Shown here: positions 1 to 7,059 of the stretch, one piece after another
Position numbering within the stretch: position 1 is the stretch's first letter
How the letters are laid out: every line of letters begins with the position of its first letter
Assembly (NCBI GenBank): GCA_014377145.1
Contig: JACMQE010000151.1
Coordinates: 1 to 8,096, forward strand
Source: Glaciimonas sp.
GTDB lineage: Bacteria; Pseudomonadota; Gammaproteobacteria; Burkholderiales; Burkholderiaceae
Length of the DNA: 8,096 bases
Direction of reading: 5' to 3'
The notes under the pieces: generated by a model
What the model saw: the letters and a program-made list of their open reading frames with translations, nothing else
What the model was told of the DNA's origin: nothing
Database searches by the model: none
Made by a program: the position numbers and the translations under genes

Positions 1-44
1 ATATTGCAAGGGAACAACTTACAACTTCACAATAGGCCAACCTA

Positions 45-67
45 GTAGGAAGAAAATATCCTCCTAC
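45..67 (-). terminator. possible gyrA terminator hairpin
   Basis: Just after the gyrA stop codon an inverted repeat pairs GTAGGA (45-50) with TCCTAC (62-67), extendable to 8 bp on the transcribed strand with one G-U pair, around an A/T-rich loop. No run of U follows in the gyrA direction, so it is at best a weak intrinsic terminator or an mRNA 3'-end stabiliser. Confidence 0.35.
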
Positions 68-88
68 CCAACCACCTATTAATATCGA

Positions 89-2809
89 TTACTCGGCGTT
101 GGCAGTGCCGTTTTCCTTGTCGTCCGGGCTGTTATTTTTGTTACCGTCGTCGGTAGGATTATCAACTTCAGCAGCCTCAGGAACAGCAACGACAGCTGGT
201 GCTTCTGCGCTTTCTTCGACCGGTTCTTCAACATCACTTTCCATTACACGTTGCAAACCGCTCAGCTTATTGCCATCTTCAACAGCAATCAGGGTCACAC
301 CTTGTGTAGCACGCCCCATCTCGCGAATCTCAGCAACACGTGTGCGAATCAAGACACCACCGGTTGTGATCAGAATAATTTCATCACTCGGCTCAACCAG
401 GGTAGCCGCCACAACCTTACCATTACGTTCACTGGTTTGAATTGCGATCATTCCCTTAGTACCCCGACCATGACGGGTATACTCGGTGATAGGGGTACGT
501 TTTCCGTAACCATTTTCGGTCGCAGTCAGGACCGATTGCTGTTCATTCTCAGCGACCAGCAAAGCGATTACTTGTTGCCCGTCTTCCAGATTCATACCGC
601 GCACACCGCGTGCAGTGCGACCCATCGGACGCACATCGTTTTCATCGAAACGCACTGCTTTACCTGAGTCAGAGAACAACATCACATCATGCTGACCATC
701 CGTCAGCGCTGCGCCAATCAAAAAATCGCCATCATCCAGATCAACTGCAATAATCCCCGCTCTACGCGGATTGCTAAAATCGGACAAAGGTGTCTTTTTG
801 ACGGTGCCGAGGTTGGTCGACATAAAGATATAACGATCTTCTGGGAAACTACGATTGTCGCCGGATAAGGGCAACACAACCGTGATTTTTTCACCATCTT
901 GTAACGGAAACATATTCACAATCGGTTTGCCGCGCGAATTACGTGAGCCTTGGGGTACTTCCCAGATTTTCAACCAATACAAACGGCCACGATTACTAAA
1001 ACATAAAATGCAATCATGCGTATTGCCAACAAACAATTGATCGATCCAATCATCCTCTTTAGTCGCCATTGCCTGCTTGCCGCGACCGCCACGCTTTTGC
1101 GCGCGATATTCGGACACAGGCTGCGACTTCATATATCCGGTATGTGACAAGGTCACCACCATGTCTTGCGGTGTAATTAAATCTTCTTTGCCGAGATCAG
1201 TCGGATTTAACTCTATCTGCGAACGACGTTCATCTCTATTACCGATGCCATATTCGTTTTTGGCCGCGTTCATTTCGTCAATAATGATGACGGTGATACG
1301 CTCTGGATTCGCCAAAATATTGAGCAAGTCCGCAATAGTCGCCATCACATCTTTATACTCGTTGACGATCTTGTCTTGCTCAAGACCAGTCAAACGTTGC
1401 AAACGCATTCGCAAAATTTCTTGCGCTTGGTCGTCCGATATTTTATACAAACCATCTGATTGAATACCGTAATGCACCGGTAGATTTTCTGGACGGAAAG
1501 CGATGATGCCTCCAGTGTTTTCGGCACCAGTACGTTCCAGCATATCGCGAACCACTGACGAATCCCATGACCTTTCCATCAAACCTGTTTTTGCCACTGG
1601 TGGCGTCAGCGCTGCTTTGATGATAGCGATGAAATCATCGATATTCGCCAACGCTACCGCTAAACCTTCAAGCACGTGGCCACGGTCGCGGGCCTTGCGC
1701 AATTCAAAGACAGTGCGGCGGGTAACGATTTCGCGTCGATGCGATAAAAAGTACTCGAGCATCTGTTTCAAGTTCAGCAACTTAGGCTGACCGTCAACCA
1801 ATGCCACCATATTCATGCCAAAGGTATCTTGTAATTGAGTTTGCTTATACAGATTATTCAAGACAACTTCTGCAACTTCGCCGCGCTTCAGCTCAATCAC
1901 AACGCGCATACCCGACTTGTCAGACTCATCGCGCAGATCGGAAATACCTTCGAGTTTTTTATCACGGACTAACTCGGCAATCCGTTCCAGCAGCGCCTTC
2001 TTATTAACCTGATAAGGCAATTCGTCGACAATAATCGCCGTGCGAGCTTCTCGGCCATATTCTTCAAAGTGCGTCTTGGCCCGCATCAAGACTCGGCCAC
2101 GGCCGGTACGATAACCGTCACATACTCCCGAAACACCATAAATAACACCAGCAGTTGGAAAATCCGGTGCCGGAATAATTTCAACTAGCTCATCAATCGT
2201 CACCTCAGGATGGCGCAATACATGCAGCGCGCCATTGATAACCTCATTAATATTGTGCGGCGGAATATTAGTCGCCATCCCGACTGCGATACCAGACGAG
2301 CCATTAATTAGTAAATTAGGAATCCGGGTCGGCAATACTGAAGGCTCTTTTTCTTTACCGTCGTAGTTAGGCACGAAATCAACCGTGTCTTTGTCAATAT
2401 CGGCAAGAATTTCAATAGCAATTTTACTCAGTCGACACTCGGTGTAACGCATCGCGGCAGCACCATCACCGTCGATAGAACCGAAGTTACCTTGACCATC
2501 AACCAGCATGTAACGCAACGAAAAATTCTGTGCCATACGCACCAGCGTGTCGTAAATCGATTGATCGCCATGGGGATGATATTTACCCATGACCTCACCA
2601 ACCACACGCGCACATTTGACATAGGGGCGATTCCAGGCATTATTCATTTCGTGCATGGCGAATAAGACCCGACGATGGACGGGCTTTAAACCATCGCGCA
2701 CATCGGGCAGCGCACGCCCTACGATTACGCTCATGGCGTAGTCGAGATAACTTTTGCGCATTTCTTCTTCGAGGGAAATCGGTATTGTTTCTTTAGCGAA
2801 TTGATCCAT
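89..2809 (-). CDS. gyrA: DNA gyrase subunit A
   Basis: GyrA is the DNA-breaking and rejoining subunit of the cytoplasmic A2B2 gyrase, which adds negative supercoils using ATP hydrolysed by GyrB. The 906-residue product is complete. It opens with MDQFAKETIPISLEEEMRKS, has the catalytic Arg121-Tyr122 in AAAMRYTE, the DNA-intercalating Ile174 in GSSGIAVGMAT, and the gyrase-specific GyrA box QKRGGRG at 571-577, which separates it from ParC. The C-terminal beta-pinwheel runs from about 540 to 850. Residues 857-906 are a low-complexity acidic tail (16 acidic, 2 basic) resembling in kind the acidic tail that modulates wrapping in E. coli GyrA. Position 83, in the quinolone-binding region, is Gln (HPHGDQSIYD) rather than the usual Ser or Thr; Asp87 is kept. 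The ATG is the only possible start because an in-frame TAA lies 21 nt upstream (2828-2830). No Shine-Dalgarno sequence precedes it. The gene is divergent from ompA across 1.7 kb. Confidence 0.98.
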   Translation of the reverse strand: MDQFAKETIPISLEEEMRKSYLDYAMSVIVGRALPDVRDGLKPVHRRVLFAMHEMNNAWNRPYVKCARVVGEVMGKYHPHGDQSIYDTLVRMAQNFSLRYMLVDGQGNFGSIDGDGAAAMRYTECRLSKIAIEILADIDKDTVDFVPNYDGKEKEPSVLPTRIPNLLINGSSGIAVGMATNIPPHNINEVINGALHVLRHPEVTIDELVEIIPAPDFPTAGVIYGVSGVCDGYRTGRGRVLMRAKTHFEEYGREARTAIIVDELPYQVNKKALLERIAELVRDKKLEGISDLRDESDKSGMRVVIELKRGEVAEVVLNNLYKQTQLQDTFGMNMVALVDGQPKLLNLKQMLEYFLSHRREIVTRRTVFELRKARDRGHVLEGLAVALANIDDFIAIIKAALTPPVAKTGLMERSWDSSVVRDMLERTGAENTGGIIAFRPENLPVHYGIQSDGLYKISDDQAQEILRMRLQRLTGLEQDKIVNEYKDVMATIADLLNILANPERITVIIIDEMNAAKNEYGIGNRDERRSQIELNPTDLGKEDLITPQDMVVTLSHTGYMKSQPVSEYRAQKRGGRGKQAMATKEDDWIDQLFVGNTHDCILCFSNRGRLYWLKIWEVPQGSRNSRGKPIVNMFPLQDGEKITVVLPLSGDNRSFPEDRYIFMSTNLGTVKKTPLSDFSNPRRAGIIAVDLDDGDFLIGAALTDGQHDVMLFSDSGKAVRFDENDVRPMGRTARGVRGMNLEDGQQVIALLVAENEQQSVLTATENGYGKRTPITEYTRHGRGTKGMIAIQTSERNGKVVAATLVEPSDEIILITTGGVLIRTRVAEIREMGRATQGVTLIAVEDGNKLSGLQRVMESDVEEPVEESAEAPAVVAVPEAAEVDNPTDDGNKNNSPDDKENGTANAE

Positions 2810-2905
2810 TAGCGAGTCGGCGAGTCTTTACTTAGGTTGATAGATCACGGATAAAGCTGACCAGGGGCCTAGCATTTGAGAATGCAGCCAAAGGTTCGCA
2901 ATAAG

Positions 2906-2924
2906 ACGTGTGATTTTAACACGT
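2906..2924 (-). promoter_or_regulatory. palindrome with -10-like hexamer upstream of gyrA
   Basis: ACGTGT (2906-2911) and ACACGT (2919-2924) form a perfect 6-bp inverted repeat around a 7-base A/T core. Read on the minus strand, the core holds TAAAAT (complement of 2913-2918), a reasonable sigma-70 -10 element about 104 nt upstream of the gyrA start. No good -35 hexamer sits 16-18 nt before it. The arrangement would suit an operator overlapping a promoter, but this is inference from sequence pattern only. Confidence 0.35.
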
Positions 2925-3014
2925 GGCGCTCGCTGTTCGACTTTTCCCCGAACCAGGATGGGCTTACCAAAACATAAAGAATATAATGCTGGCAACAAGT
3001 ATGCCAAACACAGT

Positions 3015-3039
3015 GCTTGCAGTGTGACGCAAGCTTTTT
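3015..3039 (+). terminator. orphan intrinsic terminator
   Basis: GCTTGC (3015-3020), an 8-nt loop and GCAAGC (3029-3034) form a perfect 6-bp GC-containing stem followed directly by TTTTT (3035-3039). This is a textbook plus-strand Rho-independent terminator. No plus-strand gene is visible upstream of it, since gyrA is on the other strand. It may be left over from a lost gene, or it may end an antisense or leader transcript arising near the gyrA promoter. Confidence 0.5.
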
Positions 3040-3086
3040 AAAATTTAAATTAGCGCCTCGCCTAATAGGCTTATGATCATTATTTC

Positions 3087-3189
3087 TAGGACTTACATAA
3101 ATTGTCCCACCAAGGCGTGCCTATGAGAACAGTACGCTAGTAAGGCTAGGAAAGCACAATGCTACTGGGGCGATTTTGCGTAAATCCTA
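3087..3189. mobile_element. MITE-like segment with imperfect terminal inverted repeats
   Basis: The left end starting TAGGACTTAC (3087) and the complement of the right end ending AAATCCTA (3189) match at about 15 of 22 aligned positions in the outermost bases, with TA at each border. The interior of roughly 60 bp has no coding potential I can recognise. TA borders are what IS630/Tc1-mariner-type elements produce, and a decayed IS630-family transposase lies immediately to the right. It could therefore be a non-autonomous derivative or the residual ends of that element after internal deletion. The repeats are imperfect and no other copy is in the window, so this call is tentative. Confidence 0.4.
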
Positions 3190-3880
3190 AACCAATATAA
3201 TGATGTATAGAAGTGTTGTCCATCACAATAAAATCGGTTTTTGATCTTTGGGTTGCTGTGCCAGTTGATCAATAAATTGTCCTGCCTGAACAAGTTTTGT
3301 AATGCCTTCATGGGCAGCATGCATCAAAGTATTAGCGGTACAATTACGTGTACCAAGAAGGTTCACATGCTTCTTCGATGTGCCGGCATCAACAAAGTGA
3401 GGCTTACTCAGCATTGAATATGTGCGTTGTATGTTAGATAGCGTTGACATGCCTGATGCGTCAAAAAAATATCAATAAATCTGCTCTTCTTTTTTCACTG
3501 TTTGCATTTTTCTCACGCCACTTTTTTTCAAAAACGCTTGCTCAGGTCGTTTTTTTGAACGATAGTCGGCCACGCTTAAAGTGCAATCCACTTTCCCTCG
3601 AGCACACCGATAAGCGTCTAAACTGAAATCAACTGCCCCTGGATGACGCTTACGTAGCCTTTGTTTGATAGCAGCAAGCGTTAAGGTCTTCTCACACAAT
3701 TTTCCCCCACTTGCTATCAGTTCATTTGTCAATTTAGCAGGACAGCCATCCTTGATGGCCACCTAACAACCCAACTATTTTTTCTGCCTTCCACCATCTC
3801 GACCAGTTACACACCGAATGCACGCTCAATCCCAATATCGATCTTATCTCCAAATGAAAGCCACAAATGTATACAACCTA
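3190..3880 (-). pseudogene. decayed IS630-family transposase, truncated
   Basis: Read on the minus strand in three successive frames, this stretch rebuilds an IS630 (Tc1/mariner-like, DDE) transposase. From about 3871 to 3750 one frame gives a helix-turn-helix with ILGLSVHSV and then NWSRWWKAEKIVGLLGGHQG. The next frame (3762 down to 3224) continues with CPAKLT, TLTLAAIKQRLRKRHPG and RSKKRPEQAFLKK, then a TGA stop at 3472-3474. The same frame resumes with YFFDASG (first catalytic Asp), KKHVNLLG and GQFIDQLAQQPKDQKP. A third frame then gives FIVMDNTSIHH (second catalytic Asp). The last catalytic acidic residue and the rest of the C-terminus are missing. With two frameshifts, a stop and truncation it cannot make active transposase. 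The family call rests on motif order, not on a search. Confidence 0.7.
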
Positions 3881-4280
3881 AAATTATATTAGTAATAACT
3901 AAAATTTCTTCCCTTATTAAAATGTACGAACTAAATCTGCCCAAGAAATTAAAGCATAACGCCATAAAAGCATTATCTTTCCGCAATACAGTTAATATAA
4001 CCAATACCAATGCTAACTCGCATCTATTTGGACCGTGCAAGTACGAAAAGTTGTCATTAATAATTAAAATATCCTCAGAGCAATTAAATTATTAATGTGA
4101 AAAATGTAATTGAAGCGGTAGCGCACAATGCATAAACTTCTCAGTAATAAGCCACTTTACTACAACCTGATTAATCACCTTGTTTCTGACTGAAGCGTCA
4201 TCATGAATAAGAAGTAGAATAGTTGTAAAGCCGGATAAATTAAATAATATTTTTTCTAAAAAACTAATCTATGGTGAATA

Positions 4281-4302
4281 TAGTATTAATGTATTAATAC
4301 TA
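4281..4302. repeat. perfect AT-rich palindrome
   Basis: TAGTATTAAT (4281-4290) and ATTAATACTA (4293-4302) are exact inverted copies separated by GT. A second inverted repeat follows at once: TGTTGTT (4306-4312) and AACAACA (4317-4323) around AAAA. With only A-T-rich pairing and no T tail these are unlikely to be terminators. They could be protein-binding sites upstream of ompA or scars of an inserted element. Confidence 0.5.
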
Positions 4303-4470
4303 TTATGTTGTTAAAAAACAACAAAAAACGTTCGCCAGCCATTTAGCATACTTCACCACTAATACAAGCCTGTGGCAGAATAGCAGGGAGTTCAACGCAT
4401 GCAGCCAATTTCACATGTAATGGCTCGAACCACATGGTATTATCCGATTTTTGATGTCGTATATTAGCTG

Positions 4471-4485
4471 CGCAGTTAATCTGCG
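4471..4485 (+). promoter_or_regulatory. small hairpin in the ompA leader
   Basis: CGCAG (4471-4475) pairs with CTGCG (4481-4485) around TTAAT, ending 15 nt before the Shine-Dalgarno sequence. Hairpins in ompA leaders of other bacteria stabilise the mRNA; a similar role here is inference. The repeat also overlaps the 8-bp palindrome CTGCGCAG (4468-4475). Confidence 0.3.
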
Positions 4486-4500
4486 GATATCTCAACCGAG

Positions 4501-4505
4501 AGGAG
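4501..4505 (+). promoter_or_regulatory. ribosome-binding site of ompA
   Basis: AGGAG ends 4 nt before the ATG at 4510 and is preceded by further purines (GAG at 4498-4500). It is the only strong Shine-Dalgarno sequence among the four intact genes of the window, in keeping with the high expression usual for OmpA-family proteins. It supports the chosen start. Confidence 0.8.
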
Positions 4506-4509
4506 AAAC

Positions 4510-5142
4510 ATGAACAAATTAGCAAAGCTCGTCTTCGCTGCGTCCGCAGTCGTCGCACTGACTGCATCCGCGCAAGAAACAAAAGATATCCAGACTGCAA
4601 CCCCTACTAGTGCTTACGTGCAAGATGCCCGCGGCAATACCGCACGTGATCCATACGGTCTGTGTTGGCACACAGGTTACTGGACACCAGCTGATTCAGT
4701 ACCGGGTTGTGATGGTCCTCTGGCACAAGCTGCACCGCCAGCCCCACCGGTACCGCCAGCTCCAGCTCCTGTAGTTGCTGCTCCAAATGCGCAAAAAGTT
4801 ACTTTCGCTGCTGATGCTTTTTTTGAATTCGACAAAGATGTACTGAAGCAAGCCGGTAAAGACAAACTGGATGATTTGACTTCTAAGCTGGTTGACATAA
4901 ACCTCGAAGTTATTATTGCGGTTGGTCACACTGACTCGATTGGTTCAGTTGCTTACAACCAAAAACTGTCAATTCGTCGCGCTGAAGCGGTAAAAGCGTA
5001 TTTGATTCACAAAAATATTGAATCAAACCGTGTTTACACCGAAGGTAAAGGCAAATCACAACCGGTCGCTAATAACAAGACCGCTGCTGGCCGCGCTAAA
5101 AACCGTCGCGTCGAAATCGAAGTCGTTGGTACAACCAAGTAA
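4510..5142 (+). CDS. ompA: OmpA-family peptidoglycan-binding outer membrane protein
   Basis: The 210-residue product has a Sec signal peptide: basic MNKLAK, a hydrophobic core, and a likely cleavage after TASA (residue 21). The mature N-terminus is short and contains LCWHTGYWTP with Cys52 and Cys67, which could form a disulfide. A Pro/Ala-rich linker covers about 74-93. Residues 97-207 are the OmpA C-terminal domain: FEFDKD, then GHTDSIG with Asp142, SIRRAEA with Arg157 at the 15-residue spacing expected for diaminopimelate binding, and AKNRRVEIEV near the end. There is no eight-strand beta-barrel, so it resembles the barrel-less OmpA-like proteins common in Burkholderiales. It probably ties the outer membrane or a partner porin to peptidoglycan. 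Transcription appears monocistronic because a strong terminator follows. The symbol is used in the family sense. Confidence 0.9.
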   Translation: MNKLAKLVFAASAVVALTASAQETKDIQTATPTSAYVQDARGNTARDPYGLCWHTGYWTPADSVPGCDGPLAQAAPPAPPVPPAPAPVVAAPNAQKVTFAADAFFEFDKDVLKQAGKDKLDDLTSKLVDINLEVIIAVGHTDSIGSVAYNQKLSIRRAEAVKAYLIHKNIESNRVYTEGKGKSQPVANNKTAAGRAKNRRVEIEVVGTTK

Positions 5143-5155
5143 TCGATTCGGACTC

Positions 5156-5190
5156 GCTAAAAACCCCTGCTTCGGCGGGGATTTTTTAGC
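5156..5190 (+). terminator. intrinsic terminator of ompA
   Basis: Starting 14 nt after the ompA stop, CCCC-T-GC (5164-5170) pairs with GC-GGGG (5175-5180) around a TTCG loop, with one bulged T. A run of T (5182-5187) follows. The flanking GCTAAAAA (5156-5163) and TTTTTAGC (5183-5190) extend the pairing, so the hairpin could also work in the reverse direction. Confidence 0.9.
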
Positions 5191-5341
5191 CCACAATTTC
5201 GAAACTAAGCTTCTGCGCATACGCACCTCACTAGCAATTCGATATCCCTTGGTAGCTAACTTTTGCAGAACCATCAAAATCCAAAGACTTTCCTGCTAAA
5301 GGAGATTCGCAAAATAGTAGTTTGCAGCTACCATTACAAAC

Positions 5342-6040
5342 ATGAACGTTGACCCATCAGAACTCCAAAAATTCAGTGATCTTGCTCACCGCTGGTGGGA
5401 TGCCAATGGTGAATTTCGTCCTTTGCACGAAATCAATCCCCTTAGACTCGAGTGGATTGATGCGCATGCGAGCCTTGTTGGAAAAAATGTCGTCGATATA
5501 GGTTGCGGCGGCGGTATTCTCACCGAATCCATGGCTAAAAAAGGAGCACATGTCACCGGTGTCGATTTATCTGAAAAAGCGCTGAAGGTTGCTGATTTGC
5601 ATGGACTGGAATCCGGTGTACAAGTACGCTACGAAAAGATTGCCGCAGAAGACCTCGCTATCCGAGAAGCAGGTCAGTTTGACATTGTTACCTGCATGGA
5701 AATGCTTGAACATGTCCCCGATCCAGCCTCCATAGTCCGAGCTTGCGCTAACCTGGTTAGGTCGGGAGGAAAAGTATTTTTCTCTACCCTGAACCGCAAC
5801 CCAAAAGCTTATCTGTTTGCTGTGCTCGGTGCTGAATACCTACTGCATATGCTGCCAAAAGGCACACACGATTACACCAAATTTATTACACCTGCGGAGC
5901 TATCGCAATTTTCCCGTAATGCCGGGTTAGGTGTAGATAGCCTCAAAGGCATGAGCTACAACCCCATTACCCATATCTACTCACTTAATCAGGATGTTAG
6001 TGTCAACTATCTGACTGCCTGCACCAGACCCGCACAATGA
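5342..6040 (+). CDS. ubiG: ubiquinone biosynthesis O-methyltransferase
   Basis: UbiG performs both S-adenosylmethionine-dependent O-methylations of ubiquinone synthesis, including the final 3-demethylubiquinone to ubiquinone step, at the inner face of the cytoplasmic membrane. The 232-residue product has the normal family length and the N-terminal signature [15 protein letters not shown] (residues 11-25). The SAM-binding glycine loop is VVDIGCGGG (50-58), the acidic ribose-binding residue is Asp75 in GVDLSE, and the family motif is [11 protein letters not shown] (118-128). The hydrophobic segment around 157-171 followed by [11 protein letters not shown] corresponds to the membrane-associating part of UbiG. 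An in-frame TAG at 5318-5320 leaves the ATG as the only normal start. No Shine-Dalgarno precedes it; GGAG at 5301-5304 is 37 nt away. It lies between ompA, from which a terminator separates it, and gph. Confidence 0.97.
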   Translation: MNVDPSELQKFSDLAHRWWDANGEFRPLHEINPLRLEWIDAHASLVGKNVVDIGCGGGILTESMAKKGAHVTGVDLSEKALKVADLHGLESGVQVRYEKIAAEDLAIREAGQFDIVTCMEMLEHVPDPASIVRACANLVRSGGKVFFSTLNRNPKAYLFAVLGAEYLLHMLPKGTHDYTKFITPAELSQFSRNAGLGVDSLKGMSYNPITHIYSLNQDVSVNYLTACTRPAQ

Positions 6041-6098
6041 AGACAAAATGATGTATCAATGATCTCGCACAGAGTTTTATCCTGAGAAGACTAATCTC

Positions 6099-6119
6099 AT
6101 CACAAGTTCACATTGTGAT
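6099..6119. repeat. inverted repeat between ubiG and gph
   Basis: ATCACAA (6099-6105) and TTGTGAT (6113-6119) are perfect 7-bp inverted copies around a 7-base spacer, 59 nt after the ubiG stop. There is no T tract. It could be a weak mRNA hairpin or a protein-binding site ahead of gph. Confidence 0.4.
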
Positions 6120-6187
6120 TAATGATATAGCGGCAAAATAGGAGCAACAATCATCGCCCTGCTTCCACTCTTCAATCACATACACAT

Positions 6188-6214
6188 TTGACATTCAACG
6201 TATTTTTTATCTTC
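6188..6214 (+). promoter_or_regulatory. possible gph promoter
   Basis: A perfect -35 hexamer TTGACA (6188-6193) is followed after 15 nt by TATCTT (6209-6214), which matches the -10 consensus at four of six positions. The spacing is short. If used, transcription would start about ten bases before the gph ATG, giving a nearly leaderless mRNA, which would fit the absence of a Shine-Dalgarno sequence. Confidence 0.3.
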
Positions 6215-6230
6215 CCATTCTGTAAATATC

Positions 6231-6902
6231 ATGCCACTGCCAACTCCACGCGCAATTCTGTTTGACCTTGATGGCACACTTGCCGATACCGCGCCGGATC
6301 TAGCTGCAGCCATAAATTATATCCAACGTGAGCGGGGATTACCCATTACTCCCTATTACACATTACGACCATTCGCATCTGCTGGTGCATATGGGCTGAT
6401 CAGTATAGCGTTCGGCCTAAAGCCCGGCGACGATGAATACGAAGCCCTACGGATCGCATTTTTGGATAACTACGCCGCCGCATTGGTGATAAAAAGTAGT
6501 CTTTTCGAAGGCGTTCCAGCGCTACTTCAAGACCTAGACCAACGTCGCTTGACGTGGGGGATCGTCACGAACAAAGCGGCACGTTTCACAGATTTGCTCG
6601 TGCCCCAAATTGGGTTAGAAAAAGCCGGGTGCATCATTTCTGGCGACACCACCGCACACACAAAGCCCCACCCAGCGCCTTTAATAGAAGCCGCCCGGCG
6701 TCTATGTCTAAAACCACAAGAATGCTGGTATGTCGGCGACGATTTACGTGATATTCAGGCTGGGCGTGCCGCAGGAATGCCGGCTGTCGCCGCAGCGTGG
6801 GGCTATTGCGGCCATACCGAGCCAGTCTCATGGGAAGCCGACGCACTCGCCAATACGCCTTCTGAACTAAATCGCCTGATAAAGTATTCAATCGCCCAAT
6901 AA
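6231..6902 (+). CDS. gph: phosphoglycolate phosphatase (HAD family)
   Basis: Gph removes phosphate from 2-phosphoglycolate, formed in DNA 3'-end repair and by oxygenase side reactions. The 223-residue product is a complete HAD hydrolase with an alpha-helical cap. Motif I is FDLDGTLADT, with nucleophile Asp12 and acid/base Asp14. Motif II is IVTNK with Thr113, motif III is TKPHPAPL with Lys145, and motif IV is VGDDLRDI with Asp170 and Asp174. The cap covers about 20-90. The motif-III context and overall length favour Gph over related HAD phosphatases, and the ubiG neighbour supports this, since ubiG-gph is a common betaproteobacterial pair. In-frame TGA at 6189-6191 and no other start codon before 6231 fix the ATG. 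No Shine-Dalgarno is present, and the 190-nt gap from ubiG is longer than I would expect for a tight operon. Confidence 0.93.
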   Translation: MPLPTPRAILFDLDGTLADTAPDLAAAINYIQRERGLPITPYYTLRPFASAGAYGLISIAFGLKPGDDEYEALRIAFLDNYAAALVIKSSLFEGVPALLQDLDQRRLTWGIVTNKAARFTDLLVPQIGLEKAGCIISGDTTAHTKPHPAPLIEAARRLCLKPQECWYVGDDLRDIQAGRAAGMPAVAAAWGYCGHTEPVSWEADALANTPSELNRLIKYSIAQ

Positions 6903-7059
6903 CGCCCTTCAAACGCTTCCAGTGCGGCCCAAGAGATTGGCCACACCTCACGTAACGGCCTAGAGCATCAGGCTTATAGCCAACGCTCACACTTGAGCAG
7001 TATATTATTGGTTTAGGTTCAGCAAAGAATATCACTGTTACAAGTTGCCCGTGCCGACT

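Larger units (their letters stand above)
3881..4509. other. AT-rich non-coding region upstream of ompA
   Basis: I see no credible gene in this stretch; its short open frames have no recognisable motifs. It is markedly richer in A+T than the flanking genes, especially 3990-4330. It may include the decayed start of the transposase and the outer end of its element, but I could not find a matching terminal repeat. The last 200 bases hold two perfect inverted repeats and the ompA leader. A TATATT at 4460-4465 is -10-like but has no good -35 partner. Confidence 0.5.

Noticed and set aside
99..2007. Series of plus-strand open frames inside gyrA
   Set aside because: All lie antisense to a complete, highly conserved gyrA and their translations show no known domain. 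They are antisense shadows.
3807..4040. 77-codon minus-strand open frame upstream of the transposase remnant
   Set aside because: It is hydrophobic and A/T driven, and overlaps in another frame the helix-turn-helix coding of the transposase fossil. No independent motif.
4343..4600. 85-codon minus-strand open frame overlapping the start of ompA
   Set aside because: It overlaps the ompA leader and signal-peptide coding, has no ribosome-binding site or motif, and would conflict with an obvious plus-strand gene.
6099..6119. CRP-like binding site between ubiG and gph
   Set aside because: The arms are in the inverse order (TCACA then TGTGA) relative to the CRP/FNR consensus TGTGA-N6-TCACA, so it was kept only as a generic inverted repeat.
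6903..7059. Possible 6S RNA or other structured RNA downstream of gph
   Set aside because: I found no long closing stem and no recognisable 6S consensus on either strand, only short 4-bp pairings such as GGCT/AGCC and GCTC/GAGC. I see no feature in this gap.
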